Shown one piece after another: positions 56,049 to 64,000 of a stretch of 64,000 bases of DNA. Source of the stretch: Chromobacterium piscinae (GTDB lineage Bacteria > Pseudomonadota > Gammaproteobacteria > Burkholderiales > Chromobacteriaceae). The DNA lies in contig NZ_JAJOHV010000019.1 in assembly GCF_021129175.1 (NCBI RefSeq), positions 22,622 through 86,621 on the forward strand, read 5' to 3'. Made by a program: the position numbers and the translations under genes. The notes beneath the pieces were generated by a model. The model ran no database searches and was not told where the DNA came from. It was given only the letters and a program-made list of their open reading frames with translations. Every line of letters begins with the position of its first letter. Position 1 is the stretch's first letter.

Positions 56049-56115
56049 TACCGGGACGTACCAAAATTTTCACGCACTTGCCCTTGGGTGCCCGTTGCCT
56101 TCCAGGAGATAAAAC

Positions 56116-57534
56116 ATGGCAGTAGCCGACGTAGTCAAACTGATCCAAGAAAACGACGTCAAATTTGTCGATCTGCGCTTTACCGACACCCGCGGCAAAG
56201 AACAGCACGTCTCCATCCCGGCGCATGTGCTGCTGGAAGACGCCGACGAGTGGTTCGAGCGCGGCCACGCCTTCGACGGCTCCTCCATCGCCGGCTGGAA
56301 AGGCATCCAGGCTTCCGACATGCTGCTGATGGCCGACCCGGCCACTGCCCGCCTCGACCCGTTCTTCGACGAGCCGACCGTATTCATGCACTGCGACGTG
56401 ATCGATCCGGCCGACGGCAAGGGCTACGACCGCGACCCGCGCTCCATCGCCAAGCGCGCCGAAGCCTACCTGAAGGCATCCGGCCACGGCGACACCGCCT
56501 ACTTCGGCCCGGAGCCGGAATTCTTCATCTTCGACAGCATCACCTGGGGCGCCGACATGTCCGGCTGCTTCGTCAAGATCAAGGCCGAAGAAGCGGCCTG
56601 GGCCTCTGCCGAGGAATTCGAAGGCGGCAACATGGGCCACCGTCCGGGCATCAAGGGCGGCTACTTCCCGGTGCCGCCGGTGGACTCCTCGCAGGACATC
56701 CGCTCCGCGATGGTGCTGCTGCTGGAAGAGCTGGGCGTGCCGGTTGAAGTGCACCACCACGAAGTGGCCACCGCCGGCCAGAACGAGATCGGCACCAAGT
56801 TCAGCACGCTGACCCAGCGCGCCGACTGGACCCAGATCCTGAAGTACGTGGTGCACAACGTCGCCCATAGCTACGGCAAAACCGCCACCTTCATGCCCAA
56901 GCCCATCGTCGGCGACAACGGCTCCGGCATGCACGTCCACCAGTCCATCTGGAAAGACGGCAAGAATCTGTTCGCGGGCGAAGGCTACGCCGGCCTGTCC
57001 GACACCGCGCTGTACTACATCGGCGGCATCATCAAGCACGCCAAGGCGCTGAACGCGATCACCAACCCGGGCACCAACTCCTACAAGCGCCTGGTGCCGC
57101 ACTACGAAGCGCCGGTGAAGCTGGCTTACTCCGCCAAGAACCGCTCCGCCTCGATCCGCATCCCGCACGTGGCCAGCCCCAAGGGCCGCCGCATCGAAGC
57201 GCGCTTCCCGGATCCGCTGGCCAACCCGTACCTGTGCTTCTCCGCGCTGCTGATGGCCGGCCTGGACGGCATCCAGAACAAGATCCACCCGGGCGACGCC
57301 GCGGACAAGAACCTGTACGACCTGCCGCCGGAAGAAGACAAGCTGATCCCGACCGTGTGCGCCAGCCTGGACGAAGCGCTGGCCGCGCTGGACAAGGACC
57401 GCGAGTTCCTGACCCGCGGCGGCGTGTTCTCCAACGAGTGGATCGACGCCTACATCGAACTGAAGATGCAGGAAGTCAACCTGGCCCGCATGACCACCCA
57501 CCCGGTGGAATTCGCGATGTACTACTCGCTGTAA
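56116..57534 (+). CDS. glnA: Glutamine synthetase (type I, adenylylated)
   Basis: ATP-dependent ammonia assimilation. 472 residues with ribosome binding site AGGAGATAAAAC. Metal and glutamate sites are in [12 protein letters not shown] [21 protein letters not shown] and [10 protein letters not shown]. The adenylylation tyrosine is in [10 protein letters not shown] (about residue 400), marking the GSI-beta type controlled by GlnE. The upstream NtrC boxes and sigma-54 promoter show activation under nitrogen limitation. First gene of the glnA-DUF4124-glnL-glnG block. Confidence 0.98.
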   Translation: MAVADVVKLIQENDVKFVDLRFTDTRGKEQHVSIPAHVLLEDADEWFERGHAFDGSSIAGWKGIQASDMLLMADPATARLDPFFDEPTVFMHCDVIDPADGKGYDRDPRSIAKRAEAYLKASGHGDTAYFGPEPEFFIFDSITWGADMSGCFVKIKAEEAAWASAEEFEGGNMGHRPGIKGGYFPVPPVDSSQDIRSAMVLLLEELGVPVEVHHHEVATAGQNEIGTKFSTLTQRADWTQILKYVVHNVAHSYGKTATFMPKPIVGDNGSGMHVHQSIWKDGKNLFAGEGYAGLSDTALYYIGGIIKHAKALNAITNPGTNSYKRLVPHYEAPVKLAYSAKNRSASIRIPHVASPKGRRIEARFPDPLANPYLCFSALLMAGLDGIQNKIHPGDAADKNLYDLPPEEDKLIPTVCASLDEALAALDKDREFLTRGGVFSNEWIDAYIELKMQEVNLARMTTHPVEFAMYYSL

Positions 57535-57554
57535 GCAGAAAACACGTCAATCGG

Positions 57555-57580
57555 AACGGCAGCCCAGGCTGCCGTTTTTC
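57555..57580 (+). terminator. Terminator of glnA
   Basis: AACGGCAGC / GCTGCCGTT arms around CCAG, with TTTC tail; it separates glnA from the next gene. Confidence 0.88.
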
Positions 57581-57654
57581 TTGCTTTCGCATAAATGACG
57601 CGGCGGCCCGATTTGCTTATCATGCAAGGGCGATCCACACCCTGTATCCGGACG

Positions 57655-58122
57655 ATGAAGACATTCGCACTCTGCCTGCTGCTGGCCTGCGGGGCGGCCC
57701 AGGCGGCCACCATCTACAAGTACGTCGACCCGCAAGGCAACGTCACCTACACCAATGTGCCGATCCGCGGCGCGCAGCCGATCAAGCTGAATCCGCTGTC
57801 TTCCTATCCCAGCCAGCGCGCCAAGAACAACGGCGCCTCCGCCGGCAAGCCGGCCGCGTCCGGCGGCTATCCCAATGTCGACGCCGATACCCAGAAGCAG
57901 CGCGACGGCGGCCGCAAGAAGATACTGGAGCAGGAGCTGTCCAACGAAGCCAAGGCGCTGGACGCCGCCAAGAAGGCGCTGGCCGACGGCAAGGCGGTGC
58001 GGCTGGGAGACGAGGCCCGCAACTACCAGAAGTATCTGGACCGGGTGCAGAAACTGCAGAACGAAGTCACCGACCGCGAAAAGAACGTCCAGGCGCTGAA
58101 GAAGGAACTGGGCCTGCCATAG
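57655..58122 (+). CDS. DUF4124 periplasmic protein
   Basis: 155 residues: signal peptide (ending GAAQAA, about residue 18), then the DUF4124 segment (TIYKYVDPQGNVTYTNVPI), a short linker and a helical coiled-coil C-terminus (ILEQELSNEAKALDAAK ... EKNVQALKKEL). Proteins of this kind often lie between glnA and ntrBC in betaproteobacteria. Function unknown. It is separated from glnA by a terminator and from glnL by a control region, so it may be its own unit. Confidence 0.88.
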   Translation: MKTFALCLLLACGAAQAATIYKYVDPQGNVTYTNVPIRGAQPIKLNPLSSYPSQRAKNNGASAGKPAASGGYPNVDADTQKQRDGGRKKILEQELSNEAKALDAAKKALADGKAVRLGDEARNYQKYLDRVQKLQNEVTDREKNVQALKKELGLP

Positions 58123-58127
58123 CCATT

Positions 58128-58144
58128 CGCACCATTATGGTGCA
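58128..58144 (+). promoter_or_regulatory. NtrC box before glnL
   Basis: CGCACC-ATTAT-GGTGCA, one base from the perfect NtrC palindrome. It lies five bases after the stop of the DUF4124 gene and about 84 bases before the predicted start of a sigma-54 promoter. Confidence 0.82.
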
Positions 58145-58193
58145 CACTTGCGCCAGGACGCGCGTCCGCGCCCCGCGGCGCGGTCCTACGGGC

Positions 58194-58209
58194 TGGCGCG
58201 CTTATTGCT
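58194..58209 (+). promoter_or_regulatory. Sigma-54 promoter of glnL-glnG
   Basis: TGGCGCGCTTATTGCT keeps GG and GC at -24/-12 and the TTGCT block; only one position departs from the consensus. Start expected near 58220, 24 bases before the glnL ATG. Confidence 0.8.
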
Positions 58210-58243
58210 GCGTTCAGCGCGACACCACCATCCAAGCCATCCC

Positions 58244-59302
58244 ATGACGATACCCAGCTTTGCCGGACTGGAGCTCCTGGACACCCCGGTGCTGATCTGC
58301 GACGCGGACGCCGCGCTGCGCTTCGTCAATCCCGCCTGCGAGAACCTGCTGGCGCTGGGCAGCCGGGAACTGCTGCGCCACGCGCTGCCCGACCTGTTCC
58401 AGCCCTGCCCGGCGCTGAATCAGGCGCTCGCCACCGCGCTCGCCCAGGGCGCCAGCTACATCGAGCACGATCTGGAGCTGAAGCCGCTGCACAACGACTC
58501 GGCGCTGCACGTGATGCTGTCGATCACGCCGATAGACGTCGAAGGCTGCCAGGCACTAATCGAACTCAGGCCGCTGGACCAGCAGCTGAAGATCGCCAAC
58601 GAAGAGCGCTCGCTGATGCAGCACCAGGCCAATCGCGAGCTGATCCGCAACTTGGCGCACGAAATCAAGAACCCGCTGGGCGGCATCCGCGGCGCGGCGC
58701 AGTTGCTGGAGCACGAGCTGGCCGACCGGCCGGAGCTGAAGGAATACACCGAGGTGATCACCGAGGAGGCGCTGCGGCTGCAGACGCTGGTGGACCGGCT
58801 GCTGGCGCCGCACCGCAGCCACAACCGCGGACCGATCAACATCCACGAGGTGCTGGAGCGGGTGCGCAGCATCGCGCTGGCCCAGCATCCGCAAGGCCTA
58901 GCCGTGGTCCGCGACTACGACACCAGCCTGCCGCTGCTGTCCGCCGACAAGGAACAGCTGATCCAGGTGGTGCTCAACATCGTCAACAACGCGGTGCAAG
59001 CGCTGCGCGGCCAGGGACGCATCACGCTGCGCACCCGGGTGGCGCGGCAGATCACGCTGGCGCGCAAACGCCACCAGCTGGCACTGAAATTGCAGATCGT
59101 CGACGACGGTCCCGGCATTCCCGACGACATCCGCGACCACATTTTCTACCCTCTGGTCACCGGCCGCGCCGAAGGCACCGGCCTGGGGCTGACACTGGCC
59201 CAGGCCTTCGTCCACCAGCACGGCGGCAGCATAGAGTTCGACTCGCGGCCGGGCCAGACCTGCTTCACCGTGCTGCTGCCCTTCGGCGGCGAAGCCGGAT
59301 AA
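58244..59302 (+). CDS. glnL: Nitrogen-regulation sensor kinase NtrB (GlnL)
   Basis: Cytoplasmic histidine kinase and phosphatase for NtrC, controlled by PII. 352 residues: PAS domain (about 10-115), the phosphoacceptor His139 in NLAHEIKNPLGGIRGA (same number as E. coli), and the ATPase domain with NIVNNAVQAL, DDGPGIPDDI and GTGLGLTLAQ. It is followed by glnG 27 bases later, one operon. Confidence 0.97.
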   Translation: MTIPSFAGLELLDTPVLICDADAALRFVNPACENLLALGSRELLRHALPDLFQPCPALNQALATALAQGASYIEHDLELKPLHNDSALHVMLSITPIDVEGCQALIELRPLDQQLKIANEERSLMQHQANRELIRNLAHEIKNPLGGIRGAAQLLEHELADRPELKEYTEVITEEALRLQTLVDRLLAPHRSHNRGPINIHEVLERVRSIALAQHPQGLAVVRDYDTSLPLLSADKEQLIQVVLNIVNNAVQALRGQGRITLRTRVARQITLARKRHQLALKLQIVDDGPGIPDDIRDHIFYPLVTGRAEGTGLGLTLAQAFVHQHGGSIEFDSRPGQTCFTVLLPFGGEAG

Positions 59303-59329
59303 CGACAAAAGAACACGAGGAGAAACGCC

Positions 59330-60733
59330 ATGGCCAAGCCGGTCTGGATCATAGACGACGACAAGGCGATACGCTGGGTGCTGGAGAAGGCGCTGACCCG
59401 CGCCGGCATCGCCTTCGACAGCTTCGCCAGCGCCGACGACGCGCTCAACGCGCTGTACGACGACAAGCCGCAGGCCATCATTTCCGATATCCGCATGCCG
59501 GGCACGGACGGCCTGAAATTCCTGGCCAAGGTCAAGACCGAGCATCCGCAGTTGCCGGTGATCATCATGACCGCCCACTCCGACCTGGACTCCGCGGTGT
59601 CGGCCTTCCAGGGCGGCGCCTTCGAATACCTGCCCAAACCATTCGACATCGACCAGGCGGTGCTGCTGATCGAGCGCGCGCTGGCCGAGAGCGAGGCGCA
59701 GGACGCCGGCGCGGATAGTCCGGAAGCGATGCCGGTGCTGCTGGGCCAGGCGCCGGCGATGCAGGACGTGTTCCGCGCCATCGGCCGGCTGGCCCAGTCC
59801 AACGTCACCGTGCTGATCACCGGCGAATCCGGCACCGGCAAGGAGCGGGTGGCCGAGGCGCTGCACCGACATTCGGTGCGCGCCGGCAAGCCCTTCATCG
59901 CGCTCAACACCGCGGCGATACCGAAGGACCTGCTGGAGTCGGAGCTGTTCGGCCACGAGAAAGGCGCCTTCACCGGCGCGCTGGCCACGCGTCGCGGCCG
60001 CTTCGAGGAAGCCGAGGGCGGCACGCTGTTCCTGGATGAGATCGGCGACATGCCGACCGAGCTGCAGACCCGGCTGCTGCGGGTGCTGTCCGACGGCCAC
60101 TTCTACCGCGTCGGCGGCCACACGCCGATCAAGGCCAATGTGCGGGTGATCGCCGCCACCCACCAGAACCTGGAACAGCGGGTGCGCGACGGCCAGTTCC
60201 GCGAAGACCTGTACCACCGCCTCAACGTGATCCGGCTGCGGCTGCCGCCGCTGCGCGAACGGCGCGAGGACATCCCGCTGCTGGCCCGCCACTTCCTGGC
60301 CAAGAGCGCCGCGCAGCTGGGCGTGGAGTCCAAGCGCCTGTCCGAGGCGGCGATGGCGCTGATCCAGCGCAGCGCCTTCACCGGCAACGTGCGCGAGCTG
60401 GAAAACCTGTGCCAGTGGATTTGCGTGATGGCGCCGGGCCAGGCCGTCGAAGTGGCCGACTTGCCGCCGGAACTGCGCGAGCCGCAAGCCGAGGCCGCCG
60501 CATGCCCCGATGGAGACTGGAACCGGATGCTGGAGGAGGAAATCCGCCGCCGGCTGCGCGCCGGAGATGTCGGCATCGTCGACGAGCTGACCCGCCGCTT
60601 CGAAACCACCTGCATCCGCGCCAGCCTCGGCCATACCGGCGGCCGCCGGGTGGAAGCCGCCCACCTGTTGGGCTGGGGGCGCAACACGCTGACCCGCAAG
60701 ATTCAGGAGCTGGGATTGGAGCGCGGCGGCTAG
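59330..60733 (+). CDS. glnG: Nitrogen regulator NtrC (GlnG)
   Basis: Sigma-54-dependent activator. 467 residues: receiver domain with phosphoacceptor Asp53 (IISDIRMPGTDG), AAA+ domain with Walker A GESGTGKE, the sigma-54-contacting GAFTGA loop (KGAFTGALAT) and Walker B LFLDEIGD, and a Fis-type HTH (RVEAAHLLGWGRNTLTRKIQ) at the C-terminus. Its own boxes lie upstream of glnA and glnL, so it should activate both. Confidence 0.98.
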   Translation: MAKPVWIIDDDKAIRWVLEKALTRAGIAFDSFASADDALNALYDDKPQAIISDIRMPGTDGLKFLAKVKTEHPQLPVIIMTAHSDLDSAVSAFQGGAFEYLPKPFDIDQAVLLIERALAESEAQDAGADSPEAMPVLLGQAPAMQDVFRAIGRLAQSNVTVLITGESGTGKERVAEALHRHSVRAGKPFIALNTAAIPKDLLESELFGHEKGAFTGALATRRGRFEEAEGGTLFLDEIGDMPTELQTRLLRVLSDGHFYRVGGHTPIKANVRVIAATHQNLEQRVRDGQFREDLYHRLNVIRLRLPPLRERREDIPLLARHFLAKSAAQLGVESKRLSEAAMALIQRSAFTGNVRELENLCQWICVMAPGQAVEVADLPPELREPQAEAAACPDGDWNRMLEEEIRRRLRAGDVGIVDELTRRFETTCIRASLGHTGGRRVEAAHLLGWGRNTLTRKIQELGLERGG

Positions 60734-60739
60734 CACAGT

Positions 60740-60780
60740 CGATTGTTAATCAAATAACGATAAAACAATCGGTTTATTTT
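60740..60780 (+). terminator. Terminator of glnL-glnG
   Basis: CGATTGTT and AACAATCG arms with a 16-base loop, tail GTTTATTTTC. AT-rich and long-looped, so moderate confidence. Confidence 0.6.
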
Positions 60781-60829
60781 CAATTAATTTTGATAAAATA
60801 GGCAGACCTATTCCCAGTTCGAATATCCG

Positions 60830-61579
60830 ATGTCCCGTCTGCCCATCGCGCTGGCATGTCTGTGCCCCCTGTCGCTGTCCGCCGCGGAGCCGCTGCGCGT
60901 CGGCATCAGCGACGCGCTGACCAGTCCCTATATGATCGAAGACCCGGCGGCCGACAGCCCGCCCCGCGGCCGGGCCATCGACCTAGCGCGGAGCGCGCTG
61001 CGCCGCTGCGGGCTGGACGCGCGCTTTCTGCGGCAGCCCGGCAAGCGCCTAGTGCAAAACCTGGGCCTGGATAGGCTGGACGGCGCGCTGCTGCTGTCCT
61101 ACCAACCTCCGCGCCGCGGCCTGATGGCCTATCCGATGCGCAACGGCCAGGCGGACCCCAGCCGCCGGATGGCCACCTTCGACTATGCCTTCTATATCCG
61201 CGACGACAGCGACCTGAGCTGGAACGGCGCCCGGCTGCGCGGACTGGAAGGACCGGTCGGCATCAATCGCGGCTGGTCCATAGAACGGGATCTGCGGGAG
61301 CTCGGCCTGCGGGTGGAAAACGGCAACGCCATCGGCGACAACTTCGCCAAGCTGCAAGCAGGCCGCATCCAGGCCTACGCGGTTCATCGGCAAGCCGGCG
61401 ACCTCTACCTGCGCCATCATCCCGAACTCAAGATCCGCCGGCTGTCGCCGCCCCTGCTCAGCAAAACCTATTACTGGGTGTTCAGCCGCGGCTACGCCCA
61501 CCGCCACCCGCGGCAAACCGAATGCCTGTGGCGGCAATTGCCGCGGCTGCGCGCGGCCTATCTGCCGGATAACGGCTAA
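60830..61579 (+). CDS. Periplasmic solute-binding protein (SBP type 3 family)
   Basis: 249 residues with a signal peptide (cleavage near residue 19, SLSAAEP) and the bacterial extracellular solute-binding fold: LRVGISDALTSPY, LDGALLLSYQP, and GPVGINRGWSIERDLRE for the second lobe. No ABC permease or kinase is next to it, so it may be an orphan binding protein. Amino-acid-like ligands are common in this family, unproven here. Transcribed after the ntrC terminator. Confidence 0.83.
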   Translation: MSRLPIALACLCPLSLSAAEPLRVGISDALTSPYMIEDPAADSPPRGRAIDLARSALRRCGLDARFLRQPGKRLVQNLGLDRLDGALLLSYQPPRRGLMAYPMRNGQADPSRRMATFDYAFYIRDDSDLSWNGARLRGLEGPVGINRGWSIERDLRELGLRVENGNAIGDNFAKLQAGRIQAYAVHRQAGDLYLRHHPELKIRRLSPPLLSKTYYWVFSRGYAHRHPRQTECLWRQLPRLRAAYLPDNG

Positions 61580-61699
61580 GCGCCGCTGACAAAACCTCGT
61601 GGAACATCTGCAGCAAGGCTGCGTCAACTCGGACAGTGCAAGCAGTCAAGCAGTGCGGCAAATCGACGCAACCCAGGATCAAGAGTTTGCTTAGAGGCG

Positions 61700-62200
61700 C
61701 TAAGCGCCGCGGGCCAGCTCGCGCGCCCAGTCCAGCCGGCCGTCGCCGGGCTCGCGGTCGCGCGCGTCCAGTGCCGCCTCCGGCACAAACCAGCACACCT
61801 CGAACAACAAGCCGTCCGGGTCATGGCCGTATACGCTCTTATGAACACCGTGGTCTTCTTCCATGCCCAACTTGCCGATCTCGGCCAGATGGTCGCGTAT
61901 CCGCCTCAGCTCCTGGATGGTGTCCACCTCCCAGGCCAGGTGGTACAGGCCGGCCTTGGGCTGATGGGGAGCCGGCGTCTCGCCGCTGGGGCTGAACGGG
62001 CCGGAACGCTGCTGGCCCAGATTGAGCTGAAACAGCGCCAGATCATGGTCGTTGTCCGAATGCGCGGCCTGCGTGAACACCGCGCTGCCGGAGGAGACTC
62101 CGCCCTTGGGACGGAAGCCCAGCACATCGCGGTAGAAAGCCGCGCTGTCCGCCACATCGTTGACGTAAAGCACGGCATGATTGAGTCGTTTGATGCCCAT
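61700..62200 (-). CDS. VOC-family (glyoxalase/bleomycin-resistance-like) protein
   Basis: 166 residues with two beta-alpha-beta VOC repeats. N-terminal RLNHAVLYVNDVADSAAFYRDVLGF is a typical metal-binding start (His), and YHLAWEVDT plus LLFEVCWF carry the further ligands, His and Glu. Dioxygenase or glyoxalase chemistry possible; the C-terminal tail is longer than in small VOC proteins. No context clue. Confidence 0.88.
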   Translation of the reverse strand: MGIKRLNHAVLYVNDVADSAAFYRDVLGFRPKGGVSSGSAVFTQAAHSDNDHDLALFQLNLGQQRSGPFSPSGETPAPHQPKAGLYHLAWEVDTIQELRRIRDHLAEIGKLGMEEDHGVHKSVYGHDPDGLLFEVCWFVPEAALDARDREPGDGRLDWARELARGA

Positions 62201-62363
62201 CTATCACCTGATTTTAAAATAGCCGCGCCCCGCGCGCGGCTTGCGCGGCGGCGACATGCAACAAGGGTGGGAATATTCGCCAGCCATGCAGAAGTAAATG
62301 ATGCCGCTGCGCGGCGGATCGCCATACACTGGATTTGTCCAAACCTCGCCGGAGCCAAACATC

Positions 62364-62519
62364 ATGAACACCCGACATGCCGGAGCCGGGTTCTCCCTGG
62401 GCACGCTGATCGCAGTAGCCCTGTCGTGGTCTGCCAACCATTCCATTCTGTGGGCGATCATCCACGGCTTTTTGAGTTGGCTATACGTCATCTACTATCT
62501 GATGACCCGCGTGCTCTGA
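62364..62519 (+). CDS. 51-residue hydrophobic membrane protein
   Basis: MNTRHAGAGF then a hydrophobic stretch with two likely helices (residues about 11-26 and 29-46) and the motif SWSANHSILWAIIHGFLSWL; ends YYLMTRVL. GGAG lies nine bases before the ATG. It resembles a conserved short family that I cannot name. Membrane location is expected; function unknown. It is divergent from the VOC gene, with about 160 bases between. Confidence 0.7.
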   Translation: MNTRHAGAGFSLGTLIAVALSWSANHSILWAIIHGFLSWLYVIYYLMTRVL

Positions 62520-62751
62520 ACCGGCATCCAAATGGATTTGGCTGACTGCACGCGGCCGCAGATTGCCATGCCTTCAGCATTTCGCCAAGAGCTGCGTTAC
62601 GACAGCGCCTCCCATACCTCAGCCAGCATGCCTCCATCGCCACCCGGCATGCAATGGCTGCGGCCGTAATGCCGATTGCGGCACCTGCGATAGATGCAGT
62701 TGGCGGCGAACAGCGTGGGCCGCACAAAATACTGCCGCCCGGAAAAAACCG

Positions 62752-63444
62752 CTAAGCCATCGCGGGTCCCAGGCGGCTATTCAGATAGCGCTCGCTGGCG
62801 CGGCGCAGCGGCGTCGGCACGCAAGCCAACCACTGGTTGAAATGGATGCCCAGCAGGGTATTGTTGCCTGCCCGGCTGGCTACGGCCTCGGCCAGCGTAG
62901 GAAACTGAAGGTTGTCGGGCAGAATATCCCTGGGCTCCGCCTGGGAAAACGCGTCGCCGCGGCCGCTCCAGTCGCAGACCGCGCCCTGCCCCAGGCCTAA
63001 GCCGCGCTCCAGCCCTGCCGCGCGCAAACGCGCCCGCTGCTGGCGGAAACCAGAACGGTCGAAAATATAGCTGTCTATATTGAACTTCTGGCCGCCCAGT
63101 CTCACTTGGGTAACTGCGTGGAACAAGCTCGGAGGCAGGCAGAACAGCACCGGCGCGGGCACCGCGTGGCGCAGAGTGCGCTTGTCCAAAGAAATAAAGC
63201 GCAAGCCAGCCTCGAAACCGGCGCCGCGCAATAACGCGCACAACAGATCGGCCTGAGCATTGCAATGCCCCCGTCTCATCGCCAGCGTCTGTTCAGGCGT
63301 CACGCTCTCAAAACCAATAGTGAAACCGAAGCGCACCTGGTCTCGCACATAGTCGTGCAGGGCGACGCAATATTCACGGTCATCGGCAGGCAGAACCTGG
63401 CGGCGCACCGCCTCCAGCACCCCGGCTATGGTCTTCTCGCTCAT
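62752..63444 (-). CDS. Transglutaminase-like cysteine protease-fold protein
   Basis: 230 residues. The catalytic triad of the transglutaminase fold is visible: Cys61 (RRGHCNAQADLLCALLRGAG), His109 (SLFHAVTQV) and Asp124 (FNIDSYIFD). No signal peptide is seen, so cytoplasmic. The ATG at 63444 overlaps the stop of the transporter remnant (ATGA); a longer frame through 63798 exists but reads across that gene out of frame and is rejected. Function unknown; related proteins include peptide- and amide-processing enzymes. Confidence 0.82.
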   Translation of the reverse strand: MSEKTIAGVLEAVRRQVLPADDREYCVALHDYVRDQVRFGFTIGFESVTPEQTLAMRRGHCNAQADLLCALLRGAGFEAGLRFISLDKRTLRHAVPAPVLFCLPPSLFHAVTQVRLGGQKFNIDSYIFDRSGFRQQRARLRAAGLERGLGLGQGAVCDWSGRGDAFSQAEPRDILPDNLQFPTLAEAVASRAGNNTLLGIHFNQWLACVPTPLRRASERYLNSRLGPAMA

Positions 63445-63731
63445 GCCGACGCCCTCCTTCCCATGGCTACGACGCGCCGCTTGAAGCACAGCGCTGAGGC
63501 GATCAGCAGCGCTAGTGACAGCAAGGCGGAGAACAGCGGCAGGTTCAAATGGGGCTTCAGTAGAGTCACGCCCCAGTCGCGGCTCATGGCGGGAGCGATG
63601 TAACCGATAGCCGCGATATCGAAGCCATCGCACAACATAATCAGAAAACAGGGGATCAAGATGCGCCATTGTCGCGCGGAAAAGCACCGGCGGTTGATTA
63701 GATCGCCGATATCCAACTGCATGGACGACAT
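63441..63731 (-). pseudogene. Collapsed aromatic-acid MFS transporter (AAHS type)
   Basis: A 96-residue frame (start 63731, GGAAGGGAAATCA upstream). Residues 15-46 follow the first helix of AAHS transporters (FSARQWRILIPCFLIMLCDG, FDIAAIGYIAPAM) and the end (residues about 50-85, SALLSLALLIASALCF) looks like the last helix of such a protein. The ten helices between are missing, so it must be an in-frame deletion, not a truncated end. It overlaps the transglutaminase gene by four bases. It may still be expressed as a two-helix protein, coupled to it. Confidence 0.7.
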
Positions 63732-63746
63732 TGATTTCCCTTCCAT

Positions 63747-64000
63747 ATAATTTTATTTTATAAAAATATATACATTTCAAATATATGGTGCTCAACAATG
63801 GCCGCCGAAGTCAAACAAAATATTCATTTTGACAATGCGTTAATTATTTATTTTCCCATGTCATCAATGCCAATCAAACACTAATCCAAGCAGGGCTTGA
63901 CCTCCCATGCAGTTCCCGCCATATCGCCTATAGGTAACATTGAAAGCCATATCGAAAACCTGACTTTCCCTGAACCGCCGCACGCCGATTAACAACCCAT
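63747..64000. promoter_or_regulatory. AT-rich upstream region at the window edge
   Basis: 254 bases, with AT-rich tracts at 63750-63790 and 63820-63860. It should carry the promoter of the transporter remnant and the transglutaminase gene. Nothing further can be recognised before the window ends. Confidence 0.4.

Noticed and set aside
58898..60736. 612-residue minus-strand open frame opposite glnL and glnG
   Set aside because: Same shadow signature; crosses two well-supported genes.
62752..63798. 348-residue extended reading of the transglutaminase gene
   Set aside because: The first 118 residues overlap the transporter remnant in another frame and show no family features; the ATG at 63444 starts the recognisable domain.

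Overview
The window is a GC-rich chromosomal segment of a Neisseriales betaproteobacterium, most likely a Chromobacterium or close relative. This is judged from protein flavour (Hfq, the RmpM-like OmpA protein, the DUF934-cysI-cysH block, BamC) and gene order, not from a database search. Almost all of it is ordinary core genome. There is no prophage, IS element or CRISPR array.

Left part (1-16 kb). A long minus-strand run, ndk > rlmN > pilW-like > rodZ-like > ispG > hisS > yfgM-like > bamB > der > hfq > hflX, keeps the order widely seen in proteobacteria. It mixes translation, isoprenoid synthesis, outer-membrane assembly and RNA chaperone genes. A SPOR-domain protein, tRNA-Gln, a LysR regulator facing a CynX/NimT-type transporter, tRNA-Thr, two identical tRNA-Pro genes and rdgC follow.

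Middle (16-50 kb). An oxidative-stress and iron section holds a 20-codon reading frame before katA, a Fur box before a small membrane protein, a DODA-like dioxygenase, a class 1A-like dihydroorotate dehydrogenase, bacterioferritin, feoAB, dcd and glutathione peroxidase. Next come an acetylpolyamine-deacetylase-like protein, cysK, a voltage-gated channel, a macrodomain protein and xseA. Between xseA and ispH, behind an AT-rich leader, lies the least ordinary locus (31616-32532). Two small paralogous peptides with equal 39-residue leaders ending in Ser-Gly-Gly flank a protein with eight cysteines. It looks like a compact ribosomal-peptide (RiPP or bacteriocin-like) locus without its own exporter. 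Then follow ispH-lspA-ileS-ribF, an OmpA protein, the sulfate-assimilation block (DUF934, cysI, cysH, divergent cysB), an SDR reductase, an ABC-F ATPase, dapA-bamC, a repeat-rich lipoprotein, roxA and slyD.

Right part (50-64 kb). Minus-strand PAP2, prmC, mgtE, mtgA, aroE and a rhodanese lead to a nitrogen-control block: glnA, a DUF4124 protein, glnL (ntrB) and glnG (ntrC). Clear NtrC boxes and sigma-54 promoters precede both glnA and glnL, so the circuit can be read from the DNA. The right end carries a periplasmic binding protein, a VOC protein, a 51-residue membrane protein, a transglutaminase-like protein and the collapsed remnant of an aromatic-acid MFS transporter coupled to it.
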